Positions 7,390-13,363 of a stretch of 31,106 nt of DNA are shown here, piece after piece. Within the stretch, counting starts at the first letter, position 1, and every line of letters begins with the position of its first letter. This DNA comes from Hominisplanchenecus_A murintestinalis (lineage in GTDB: Bacteria > Bacillota > Clostridia > Lachnospirales > Lachnospiraceae). The position numbers and the translations under genes are program-made. The notes beneath the pieces were generated by a model, which was not told the DNA's origin, did no database searches, and saw nothing but the letters and a program-made list of their open reading frames with translations. The stretch spans positions 1-31,106 of the forward strand of contig NZ_CALPCM010000033.1 in the NCBI RefSeq assembly GCF_943193015.1, read 5' to 3'.

Positions 7390-8229
7390 ATGAGTTACAG
7401 AATAGTAATTGACAGCTGCGGGGAACTGACAGAAGAGATGAAGAAAAGCGGGCGGTTTACATCTGCGCCTCTTACGCTGCAGGTAGATGAGCATACGGTC
7501 GTAGACGATGAGACATTTGACCAGGCAGATTTTTTAAAGAGAGTGGCTGCCAGCCCGAATTGTCCCAAGTCTTCCTGTCCGTCGCCGGAAGCTTACAGGG
7601 ATGCGTTTGACTGCGGTGTGGATCACGCATATGCAGTGACTCTTTCCGCAGAGCTGAGCGGCTCATACAACAGCGCTATGCTGGGAAAAAATCTTTATCT
7701 GGAGCAGCAGCCGGAAGCAAAGGTATATGTCTTCAATTCCCGTTCTGCTTCTGTAGGCGAGACGCTTATCGGACTGAAAATACAGGAATGTGAAGAAGCA
7801 GGAATGTCTTTTGAACAGGTGGTAGAGACCGTGGAAGCATATATCGCAGGACAGAATACATGGTTTGTACTCGAAAATCTGGAAACGCTGCGTAAGAACG
7901 GAAGGCTGAGTACGGTAAAGGCAATGGTGGCGTCTGCATTGAAAATAAAACCGGTGATGGGCGCTACTCCGGAAGGGACAATTATCCAGCTTGGCCAGGC
8001 GAGGGGGATTAACCGGGCGGTTATGCAGATGGTTGAATTGACTGCTGCAAAGGTGGAACGGCCGGAGGAGAAGATTCTGGCAGTTTCCCACTGTAACTGT
8101 CCGGAAAGAGCGAAAATGGTAAAGGATGCGTTGGCTCAGAAGGCAGGCTTTAAAGATATTATTGTTTTGGATACGGCGGGCGTCAGCAGTATGTACGCTA
8201 ATGACGGAGGGGTTATCGTAGTCGTTTAG
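7390..8229 (+). CDS. DegV family fatty-acid-binding protein
   Basis: 279 aa, the usual length for the family. DegV proteins bind a fatty acid between two alpha/beta domains; in Firmicutes relatives (FakB) they present it to the FakA kinase for phospholipid synthesis. Seen here: the N-terminal VIDSCGELTEE (canonical form is TDSxxDL), a KSSCPSPEAYRDAF stretch corresponding to the conserved TSQPS region, AVTLSAELSGSYNSA (canonical LSSxLSGTYQSA) near 78-92, a VFNSRSASVGETLI segment, and LENLETLRKNGRLS near 157. No fakA gene is visible in this window. The start ATG at 7390 has GGAGGG upstream. The FASII operon lies 5 kb away, but nothing links the two directly. Confidence 0.9.
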   Translation: MSYRIVIDSCGELTEEMKKSGRFTSAPLTLQVDEHTVVDDETFDQADFLKRVAASPNCPKSSCPSPEAYRDAFDCGVDHAYAVTLSAELSGSYNSAMLGKNLYLEQQPEAKVYVFNSRSASVGETLIGLKIQECEEAGMSFEQVVETVEAYIAGQNTWFVLENLETLRKNGRLSTVKAMVASALKIKPVMGATPEGTIIQLGQARGINRAVMQMVELTAAKVERPEEKILAVSHCNCPERAKMVKDALAQKAGFKDIIVLDTAGVSSMYANDGGVIVVV

Positions 8230-8316
8230 TCACTATGAATGGAGCGGACTGTTACGTGGTTTAACGGGAATTTTGACTTTTTTTGAAATGTTCGTGCAAA
8301 ATTCACAATTATGTAG

Positions 8317-8322
8317 TATACT
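8317..8322 (+). promoter_or_regulatory. Possible -10 box of the small membrane protein gene
   Basis: TATACT at 8317-8322 lies about 60 bases before the start at 8380. I see no good -35 at the right distance: the best is GTGCAA at 8294-8299 with a 17-base spacer. The stretch 8230-8316 holds nothing else I recognise. Confidence 0.3.
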
Positions 8323-8379
8323 TGTCTCAAGAGGGAGCCTCTGCGCTCTAAATAGAAATTGAGTTAAGGAGTGTATCAT

Positions 8380-8640
8380 ATGAGTCAGGCAAAAGTTGAC
8401 CGTTATAAAGAGGAGAAAAAGAACCGGAAGAAAACGATGAAAAAAGAGAAGCGTCAGCAGCGGCTGGTGAAGTTCTGCGGAGTCCTGGCAGCTATAGTAG
8501 TGGTTGGCTGGGTTGGGTACTCAGGCTACAACAGCTTCGTAAAGGGCAGTACAGCGGCGGGGAAGACCTATAGTGTGGATACCGCAGCGATTGACGATTT
8601 CATGCAGAATCTGCCGGGAGAAGAGACGGAAGCAGAATAA
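8380..8640 (+). CDS. Small single-pass membrane protein
   Basis: 86 aa, function unknown. The first ~27 residues are extremely basic (about half Lys/Arg), so the N terminus should stay in the cytosol. One membrane helix lies at about 28-47 (LVKFCGVLAAIVVVGWVGY). A short acidic tail of ~38 residues ending LPGEETEAE should lie outside. The start is the ATG at 8380 with AAGGAG 8 bases upstream; a GTG at 8371 overlaps that ribosome site and is rejected. Similar short Lys-rich one-helix proteins occur in Lachnospiraceae genomes, but I do not know a characterised relative. It is monocistronic with a strong terminator behind it. Confidence 0.75.
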   Translation: MSQAKVDRYKEEKKNRKKTMKKEKRQQRLVKFCGVLAAIVVVGWVGYSGYNSFVKGSTAAGKTYSVDTAAIDDFMQNLPGEETEAE

Positions 8641-8653
8641 GATATGACAGAGA

Positions 8654-8698
8654 AGCCGCCGTGCGGTGTGGAATACACATCGCACGGCGGCTGTTTTG
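8654..8698 (+). terminator. Strong intrinsic terminator
   Basis: AGCCGCCGTGCG (8654-8665) pairs perfectly over 12 bp with CGCACGGCGGCT (8681-8692). The loop has its own GTGT/ACAC pairing. TTTTGTT follows. It terminates the small membrane protein gene and may also stop the convergent operon that ends at 8699. Confidence 0.9.
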
Positions 8699-9655
8699 TT
8701 AATTAAAGTATACCATTTCATCAGCCAGGGCTTCACAGGAAGTTACCTGTTCTGCGTAGAGTACGGGACCCTGCCCATGATAAAAACCAGAGTATTCATA
8801 AGCCACCTTTGCTGTTACCTGTACCCATTCCCCATGCTTTAGGTGCACAGCAAGAGGAGTCTTGCACAGATACCCGATCATCTGTGTATCGTCGGCACAG
8901 CAGGTCATGGCTTTTCTGCCAGGGACAAAATATTCGGCTTCTTTTTTCTTGCTTTTCATGGCGCGTGCCCGGAAGCGGACCGTCTTGCCTGCGTAACGTT
9001 CCGGGTGCTCGTCCATATCTACATAAAAGATACCATAGTCCATATCGGCGATTTCGATCGGGCTGGCATCCATATCGTAAGGAACAGAATCCTCAAATAA
9101 ATCAATAAGCTCGCCTTCGTCATTTTCAAAGCTGATTTCGCAGGAAGGATTTACGACTTTCAGCCCCCGGCGGTAATCCGTCAGCGGGTCATTTGCTTTG
9201 CAGCGGTTAAAAATCACCATGTCTGCGTTCCTTACCATTTCCGAGAAAACAGACTGCATATTGTTGCGGTAAATCTGATAACTGCTGCCGTCAACCAGTA
9301 CGATTTCCTGGGAAATCCCCCAGCCGAGAGGGAGTTTCATGCCTCGCAGTGTCTGAGTACCCCAAAGAGGGTTATATTCCAGGAGCACACGATCCGGGTG
9401 GTATTTTCTGTGAAGCGTACGCAGGTATTCGAATGTAAAATCAGAGGGGTTTTCGATAATTTCCAGTACAGTATTGTATTTGAGAAGTTCCTTTTCATCA
9501 AACGTTTCCTCACCTTCTTCGCAGGTAATCAGAAGAGTAAGGTCATCAATCTGAAAGTAATCCTGGCGTATCGTAAAATTTAAAAAAGAAGTTTTCCCGC
9601 TTTCTAATATACCGTTTATCAGATATACAGGGACGGAAATATTAAAATCACTCAT
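8699..9655 (-). CDS. P-loop (CobW-like) protein fused to a DUF1980/YcgQ-like domain
   Basis: 318 aa in two parts. Residues 8-190 look like a divergent G3E (CobW/COG0523) P-loop GTPase: Walker A NGILESGKTS (G15 to T22) and a degenerate base-specificity motif (FNRCKAND, near 150). The CxCC metal motif of true COG0523 proteins is absent. Residues about 210-318 resemble the C-terminal soluble domain of YcgQ/TIGR03943 (DUF1980) proteins: GKTVRFRARA, then FVPGRKAMTCCADDTQMIGYL with the conserved Cys-Cys and acidic pair, then WVQVTAKV and a final MVYFN. YcgQ proteins partner UPF0718-type permeases and are linked to metal supply. The ATG at 9655 has GGGGGAA upstream. It follows the first GTPase gene by 16 bases in the same operon. 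Role in metal delivery or permease control is inference. Confidence 0.8.
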   Translation of the reverse strand: MSDFNISVPVYLINGILESGKTSFLNFTIRQDYFQIDDLTLLITCEEGEETFDEKELLKYNTVLEIIENPSDFTFEYLRTLHRKYHPDRVLLEYNPLWGTQTLRGMKLPLGWGISQEIVLVDGSSYQIYRNNMQSVFSEMVRNADMVIFNRCKANDPLTDYRRGLKVVNPSCEISFENDEGELIDLFEDSVPYDMDASPIEIADMDYGIFYVDMDEHPERYAGKTVRFRARAMKSKKKEAEYFVPGRKAMTCCADDTQMIGYLCKTPLAVHLKHGEWVQVTAKVAYEYSGFYHGQGPVLYAEQVTSCEALADEMVYFN

Positions 9656-9671
9656 AATTGTTCCCCCATTT

Positions 9672-10844
9672 TTACTTTGCAGACCATAAAGATTTCAGCT
9701 TGCCCTCATCCATCTGAGAACCGATGACACAGATACGCCCGGTGTATTCAGGGCTTCCGCTCCGAATATCAAATTCATCCGGCACCATGTCGAAATACAT
9801 CCAGGTTCCGTCCGGGGCTTCCAGCATTCCTTTGGCGCGCAAAATCATACCGAAAGAACTGTCTTCAGAGAGAGTTTTGAGAATAGATAAAATTTCCTCA
9901 CGGCTGTATTTCCGGGCGGTTTCAAATCCCCAGCTTGTAAAGACCTCATCTGCATGATGGTGGTGATGCTCATGCCCGTGGCATCCGCATGAGCAGTTGT
10001 CGCCATGCTCATGATGGTGTTTATGGTGGTGCCCATGTTCACAGCTTTTATCGTGTTTATGGTGATGTTCATGTTCATGGCTTTCATCGTGTTCATGGTG
10101 ATGTTCATGTTCACGGCTTTCATCGTGTTCATGGTGATGTTCATGTCCGCAGCTTTTGTCATGTTCATGCTCATTATGGCTGTGGCATCCGCAGGAACAG
10201 TGTTCATGATGATGTTTCGGTTCTTTGTCTATATGTGTAAGGTCGGTTTTCACGCCCTCAATGGTATCCAGGATTTTCTTTCCCTCAAGATGTTCTGCCG
10301 GCGTGGTGATGATAGTTGCGTCAGGATTCAGATCCCGGATTATGGAAATCGCCTGTTCGATTTTATCCGGGGTGGCTTTTTCCATGTCGGTGCGGCTCAG
10401 GATAATGGTTCCTGCAGCTTCCACCTGGTTTTTGAAGAATTCGCCGAAATTGCGAAGGTACATTTTACATTTTAATACATCTACTACGGTTACGGCGCTG
10501 TTGAGAACAGCATCAGAGTTCAGATTTTCAATGGCATGAATAACATCGGAAAGCTTACCCACTCCGGAAGGCTCGATGATGATTCTGTCAGGATGGTATT
10601 TTTCAGCAACTTCTTGTAATGCGGCGCCGAAATCGCCTACCAGGGAGCAGCAGATACAGCCGGAATTCATCTCCCGGATTTCGATGCCTGCGTCCTTCAG
10701 AAAGCCGCCGTCAATACCGATTTCTCCGAATTCATTTTCAATCAGGACAATCTGTTGTCCCTGAAAAGCATCTTGCAGCAGTTTCTTGATCAGTGTAGTT
10801 TTCCCGGCGCCCAGAAAGCCGGAAATAATGTCAATCTTTGTCAT
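9672..10844 (-). CDS. CobW/COG0523 family GTPase with long His/Cys-rich metal-binding tract
   Basis: 390 aa metallochaperone-type G3E GTPase. Motifs: Walker A GFLGAGKT (9-16), ENEFGEIGIDG (36-46), the hallmark GCICC metal site (62-66), EPSGVGK (91-97) and a variant guanine motif SRTD (150-153). Between the GTPase domain and the CobW C-terminal domain (299-390) lies a 90-residue insert (207-297) of His, Asp, Glu and Cys. The insert is built from four 12-residue units and bracketed by two CSCGCH motifs. The family inserts or stores Zn, Co or Ni; the His tract suggests metal buffering under limitation, but the metal is not determined. The start is the ATG at 10844 (GGAG 8 bases upstream); a GTG three codons earlier lies inside the ribosome site. 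First gene of a two-gene operon with its own promoter. Confidence 0.93.
   Translation of the reverse strand: MTKIDIISGFLGAGKTTLIKKLLQDAFQGQQIVLIENEFGEIGIDGGFLKDAGIEIREMNSGCICCSLVGDFGAALQEVAEKYHPDRIIIEPSGVGKLSDVIHAIENLNSDAVLNSAVTVVDVLKCKMYLRNFGEFFKNQVEAAGTIILSRTDMEKATPDKIEQAISIIRDLNPDATIITTPAEHLEGKKILDTIEGVKTDLTHIDKEPKHHHEHCSCGCHSHNEHEHDKSCGHEHHHEHDESREHEHHHEHDESHEHEHHHKHDKSCEHGHHHKHHHEHGDNCSCGCHGHEHHHHHADEVFTSWGFETARKYSREEILSILKTLSEDSSFGMILRAKGMLEAPDGTWMYFDMVPDEFDIRSGSPEYTGRICVIGSQMDEGKLKSLWSAK
10020..10163 (-). repeat. Four tandem 36-bp repeats inside the COG0523 gene
   Basis: Four in-frame copies (10128-10163, 10092-10127, 10056-10091, 10020-10055) each encode a 12-residue unit of the form HD(K/E)SxxHxHHH(E/K). 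The unit length is a multiple of 3, so copy-number change would lengthen or shorten the His tract without breaking the frame. Copies differ by a few bases each. Confidence 0.85.
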
Positions 10845-10871
10845 AATTTTCACTCCTTTTATAAAAGAGGA

Positions 10872-10887
10872 CGAAGGAATACCTTCG
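10872..10887 (-). other. Leader hairpin of the COG0523 operon
   Basis: CGAAGG (10872-10877) and CCTTCG (10882-10887) form a 6-bp stem with a 4-base loop. The stem extends to GGGCGAAGG/CCTTCGTCC with one mismatch on the minus-strand transcript. It is followed by a U-rich stretch and then the ribosome site of the gene. It could be an attenuator or a stability element. Confidence 0.35.
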
Positions 10888-10915
10888 CCCGTTCTTTTGC
10901 AGTTCTTTCCGATAA

Positions 10916-10944
10916 ATTATACTACTGAATTTATTTTCTGTAAA
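10916..10944 (-). promoter_or_regulatory. Promoter of the COG0523 operon
   Basis: On the minus strand, TTTACA (10939-10944) and a perfect TATAAT (10916-10921) are separated by 17 bases. The leader to the ATG at 10844 is about 65 bases. Confidence 0.7.
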
Positions 10945-10945
10945 C

Positions 10946-10972
10946 CCTCAAAAAGCAGAGCGGTTTTTGAGG
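10946..10972. promoter_or_regulatory. 9-9-9 inverted repeat beside the COG0523 promoter
   Basis: CCTCAAAAA (10946-10954) and TTTTTGAGG (10964-10972) are a perfect 9-bp inverted repeat with a 9-base spacer. It begins one base upstream of the -35 of the COG0523 promoter. It is too AT-rich and too far from any gene end to be a convincing terminator, so a transcription-factor site is possible. It does not match the 7-1-7 Zur form. Confidence 0.4.
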
Positions 10973-11015
10973 ACAGATAAACCGCAATTTTTTTCTGAAA
11001 TTTTTCTGAACTTGC

Positions 11016-11044
11016 TTGTATTTGTCCCCGTATGAGCCTATAAT
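11016..11044 (+). promoter_or_regulatory. Promoter of the lipoprotein-arsC-greA operon
   Basis: TTGTAT (11016-11021) and a perfect TATAAT (11039-11044) are 17 bases apart, about 50 bases before the lipoprotein start at 11098. Confidence 0.7.
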
Positions 11045-11097
11045 CGTAAGGAGATTTAGAGATATGAAAAGCAGAGTCTAAACGGAGGGGATTATTT

Positions 11098-12201
11098 ATG
11101 AAAAAAAGAACAGTGTGTCTGATGCTTGCAGTGTGTCTGTCTATTGCGGGATGCAGTACGAAGAAGGCGGAAGAGACACAAGAGGTTATGAAGCAGGAGA
11201 CACAGGCAGAAACACAGACGGAGACAGAAACGGAAACAGAGACAGAAACGGAAACAGAGACAGAAACAGAAACCCAGACAGAGACGGAAACGCAGACGGA
11301 ATCCGAAACTGAGACGGAAACCCAGACAGAGGCAGCCACAGCGTCCTGGGAGGTGAATACGATAGTAGGTTCGCTGGTGGATATAGATTTACAGCAGCTT
11401 ACGGTATTGTCTGATAATGGGAATGAAATTATTTTTCCAATAGAAAATGTAGAACTGGATTTCCGGGGAGGTTTCCGTGTGGGAAATCTGGTATCGGTGC
11501 AGTATATGGGAGAAAAGCTGTATGCAGATAATAGGGATACAGATGTTGTAGTTCTACGGGCGGCAGATTCTGCAGACGTACAGGAGCTGAGCGAGCCGGA
11601 GAGTGAGACAGAAAGCAGGAAAGAGACAGAAGGGAAAAGCGAATCAGAAACCGGTACGGAACAGGAGAGCCAAAGGGAATCAGAAACAGGGACAGAGAGC
11701 GAGACGGAGAGCGAAGCAGAAACGGAAAGCAAGACCTCGGAGCCTGAGTCGGAAAGCGCCGCAGAAGATGATGCCGGGAAAATAAAGAATACCAAGGGGA
11801 AAATCAAATCCATAGACCGCAACAACATGACCATTACAATCACAGGCAGCAATAAGGAATGGACATTTGGGATTATGAATACCCGGATGTATTTTGCTAA
11901 GGGCATGAAGAAGGGGCGGAATATCGTGGTATCTTATACCGGGGATATTTCGGATAGCGAGCAGAATATTATTTCTGTTATAGATTTTCCAAGTTTTGAA
12001 GAAATGGCAGATGCGAAGGAGGCCGCTGAACAGGCAGAGTCTGAGACGGCGAGCGAAACAGAAGCTGAGAGCGTGACAGAAAAAGAGAGTGGGACAGAAA
12101 AGGAGACTGAGACAGAGAAAGAGTCCGGGACGGAGAAGGAACCGGAATCGAAAAAGGAATCTGAGACGAAGAAAGAGACAGAGAGAAAGGCTGGAGAATA
12201 A
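11098..12201 (+). CDS. Glu/Thr-rich surface lipoprotein with duplicated beta domain
   Basis: 367 aa. A lipoprotein signal peptide is clear: MKKR, a hydrophobic core and lipobox I16-A-G-C19. After the Cys comes a Thr-Glu dipeptide tract (about 34-82), typical of a flexible stalk. Two similar modules of ~49 residues follow. The first (about 90-138) reads VGSLVDIDxxxLTVL...VGNLVSVQYMG; the second (about 240-289) reads KGKIKSIDxxxMTIT...GRNIVVSYTG. They are separated by another Ser/Glu/Thr-rich stretch of ~75 residues, and a third such stretch forms the C terminus. The modules resemble small beta-barrel repeats; I cannot name a Pfam family with certainty. GGAGGGG precedes the ATG. It is first in an operon with an ArsC-like protein (1-base gap) and greA. 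Function unknown. Confidence 0.88.
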   Translation: MKKRTVCLMLAVCLSIAGCSTKKAEETQEVMKQETQAETQTETETETETETETETETETQTETETQTESETETETQTEAATASWEVNTIVGSLVDIDLQQLTVLSDNGNEIIFPIENVELDFRGGFRVGNLVSVQYMGEKLYADNRDTDVVVLRAADSADVQELSEPESETESRKETEGKSESETGTEQESQRESETGTESETESEAETESKTSEPESESAAEDDAGKIKNTKGKIKSIDRNNMTITITGSNKEWTFGIMNTRMYFAKGMKKGRNIVVSYTGDISDSEQNIISVIDFPSFEEMADAKEAAEQAESETASETEAESVTEKESGTEKETETEKESGTEKEPESKKESETKKETERKAGE

Positions 12202-12202
12202 G

Positions 12203-12556
12203 ATGGTATTATTTATAGAATATCCGAAATGCACGACCTGTCAGAGAGCAAAAAAATGGCTGGATGCCCATGAGGTGGAATACGTATCGCGGCATATCAA
12301 AGAAGAAAGTCCTACAGAAGAGGAATTAAAGGCATTTCATCAGAAAAGCAATTTGCCGCTCAAACGTTTCTTCAATACCAGCGGGCAGAGCTACAGGGCG
12401 CTGGGATTGAAAGATAAACTGCCGGGAATGACAGAGGAAGAGCAGTATGCCCTTCTGGCAACGGACGGGATGCTGGTGAAGCGTCCATTAGTGGTGGGAG
12501 ATACGTTTGTGCTCACAGGCTTTAAGGAAAAAGAGTGGGAAGAGTATCTCGCGTAG
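12203..12556 (+). CDS. ArsC/Spx family thioredoxin-fold protein
   Basis: 117 aa. The N-terminal beta-strand VLFIEYPKC leads into C10-T-T-C13, followed by the helix QRAKKWLDAHE. This CxxC at residues 10/13 is the position seen in Spx, MgsR and YusI/YffB-like proteins. The segment KRPLVVGD near 92 matches the conserved RP motif of the ArsC superfamily. The length (~118) is closer to YusI-like ArsC relatives than to Spx (~131). Databases often call such genes arsenate reductase, but no other arsenic genes are nearby, so a redox or regulatory role is as likely. The ATG at 12203 lies 1 base after the lipoprotein stop, with GGAG inside the upstream gene's end. A longer upstream reading in this frame is an artefact of the repetitive Lys/Glu-rich DNA. 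Confidence 0.88.
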   Translation: MVLFIEYPKCTTCQRAKKWLDAHEVEYVSRHIKEESPTEEELKAFHQKSNLPLKRFFNTSGQSYRALGLKDKLPGMTEEEQYALLATDGMLVKRPLVVGDTFVLTGFKEKEWEEYLA

Positions 12557-12572
12557 AAGAAAGAGGCAGGAA

Positions 12573-13076
12573 ATGGGAGAAAAGCTGACAAGAAGCGATG
12601 TAAAGAAAATTGAACAGGAGATTGAGCACCGGAGACTGGTGGTGCGTAAAGAAGCGCTGGAGGCTGTAAAAGAAGCCAGGGCGCATGGAGATTTGAGCGA
12701 GAACTTTGAATATCACGCGGCGAAAAAGGATAAGAATGCAAATGAGAGCAGAATCCGTTATCTGGAGCGTATGTTAAAGAATGCCCAGATTATTTCAGAT
12801 GAATCCAGGCCGGATGAGGTAGGCATCAATGATACGGTTGTAGTTTACTGTGAGGATGACGATGAAGAAGAGACGTATCGCCTGGTTACAAGTATCCGGG
12901 GAAATTCACTGGCGGGGCTGATTAGCACGGAGTCTCCCATTGGGAAGGCAATCCTGCGTCACAGGGTAGGAGAGCGCGTAACCGTCAAAGTAAATGAAAA
13001 TTACAGTTACGATGTGGAAATCCGTTCGATTACAAAAACAGGAGAAGAGGATACCGACCAGATACGGCGCTTTTGA
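12573..13076 (+). CDS. greA: Transcription elongation factor GreA/GreB family
   Basis: 167 aa; the family is usually ~158. It stimulates transcript cleavage by backtracked RNA polymerase. The N-terminal coiled coil (about 5-80) carries the tip motif GDLSENFEYHAAK near 44-56. The Asp and Glu in DLSEN are the catalytic acidic residues that hold Mg in the polymerase channel. The C-terminal FKBP-like domain (about 85-160) contains TYRLVTS, STESPIGKAILRHRVGERVTVKV and YDVEIRSI, all standard for GreA. The start is the ATG at 12573, 16 bases after the ArsC-like gene, with AGGCAGG as ribosome site. It is the last gene of the operon; a structured intergenic element and a strong terminator follow. Confidence 0.93.
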   Translation: MGEKLTRSDVKKIEQEIEHRRLVVRKEALEAVKEARAHGDLSENFEYHAAKKDKNANESRIRYLERMLKNAQIISDESRPDEVGINDTVVVYCEDDDEEETYRLVTSIRGNSLAGLISTESPIGKAILRHRVGERVTVKVNENYSYDVEIRSITKTGEEDTDQIRRF

Positions 13077-13100
13077 GCAATTTATTCCCGTGAGCAATAA

Positions 13101-13209
13101 GCCAAGTGACTGCTTGCAGGCATTTGGCGACTGCCGCGAGAGTCAAATACCCCGCCCTTTGGGGCGTTTCAAGTTTGATGCCCTGCTGCTTGCAGCGGGG
13201 GCTTTGACT
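13101..13209 (+). ncRNA. Structured intergenic element with duplicated CTGCTTGCAG hairpins
   Basis: Hairpin I (13101-13128) pairs GCCAAGTG with CATTTGGC and CTGC with GCAG, 12 of 13 positions including a G-U pair. A second domain is closed by AGTCAAA (13141-13147) and TTTGACT (13203-13209). It holds hairpin IIa (CGCCC/GGGCG, 13153-13166) and hairpin IIb (13181-13200, GCTG/CAGC plus CCC/GGG). The tips of I and IIb are the identical decamer CTGCTTGCAG (13110-13119 and 13186-13195). No credible ORF covers it, and it sits between greA and a terminator. I do not recognise an Rfam family. It could be a non-coding RNA, a 3' UTR element, or a dispersed repeat. Confidence 0.55.
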
Positions 13210-13219
13210 GAGTTAAGAA

Positions 13220-13249
13220 ATAGGAGCATTTAGTGCTTCTATTTTTTTT
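13220..13249 (+). terminator. Strong intrinsic terminator after greA
   Basis: ATAGGAGCA (13220-13228) and TGCTTCTAT (13234-13242) form a 9-bp stem with one G-U pair and a 5-base loop, followed by seven T. It ends the lipoprotein-arsC-greA transcript, and the structured element just upstream would be in the same RNA. Confidence 0.93.
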
Positions 13250-13260
13250 GCAGAGGGAAA

Positions 13261-13289
13261 AATTTACATTTCCCCCATTTTTGTAAATT
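13261..13289. promoter_or_regulatory. Candidate operator in the fab operon promoter
   Basis: AATTTACA (13261-13268) and TGTAAATT (13282-13289) form a perfect 8-bp inverted repeat with a 13-base spacer, centre to centre 21 bp, about two helical turns. It overlaps the predicted -35 of the fabH promoter by two bases. It does not match the FapR or FabT boxes I know. The TetR protein encoded at the end of the operon is a candidate binder. Confidence 0.45.
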
Positions 13290-13315
13290 GTATTTGGGAA
13301 CAGTTTTGGTAAAAT
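13288..13315 (+). promoter_or_regulatory. Predicted promoter of the FASII operon
   Basis: TTGTAT (13288-13293) and TAAAAT (13310-13315) are 16 bases apart, with TGG immediately before the -10 (extended -10). Transcription would start near 13322, about 40 bases before fabH. Confidence 0.5.
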
Positions 13316-13342
13316 TTATCCTGTTGGAAGTGATAACTATAA

Positions 13343-13363
13343 ATGACAGGGGCTGTGAGATGA
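13343..13363 (+). CDS. Possible six-codon upstream ORF coupled to fabH
   Basis: ATG at 13343 opens a frame MTGAVR with stop TGA at 13361-13363. The stop overlaps the fabH start as ATGA. GGAAGTGA lies about 9 bases before this ATG. Translation of this mini-ORF could feed ribosomes to fabH, whose own ribosome site (AGGGG) is mediocre. It may also be chance. Confidence 0.3.
   Translation: MTGAVR

Noticed and set aside
10020..10163. 36-bp repeats as a CRISPR array
   Set aside because: The copies are directly adjacent with no spacers and encode a His-rich stretch in frame within a COG0523 gene.
9845..10475. Repetitive Met/Phe-rich and Met/Asn-rich ORFs over the His tract in other frames
   Set aside because: They are shadows of the tandem repeat; the COG0523 frame has all family motifs and a ribosome site.
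10917..11906. Long minus-strand ORF rich in Ser and Val
   Set aside because: It is the antisense reading of the Thr-Glu and Ser-Glu repeats of the lipoprotein and crosses two promoters.
12203..12556. True arsenate reductase of an ars operon
   Set aside because: No arsR, arsB, acr3 or arsA neighbours are present; the length and CxxC at 10/13 fit the broader ArsC/Spx family.
12994..13233. 79-codon ORF across the greA end and the structured element
   Set aside because: It starts inside greA in another frame and its novel part simply reads through the hairpins.
13250..13360. FapR or FabT operator at the fab promoter
   Set aside because: I looked for the FapR TTAGTACC-type and FabT TTTGA-type boxes and found neither; only the AATTTACA repeat is present.
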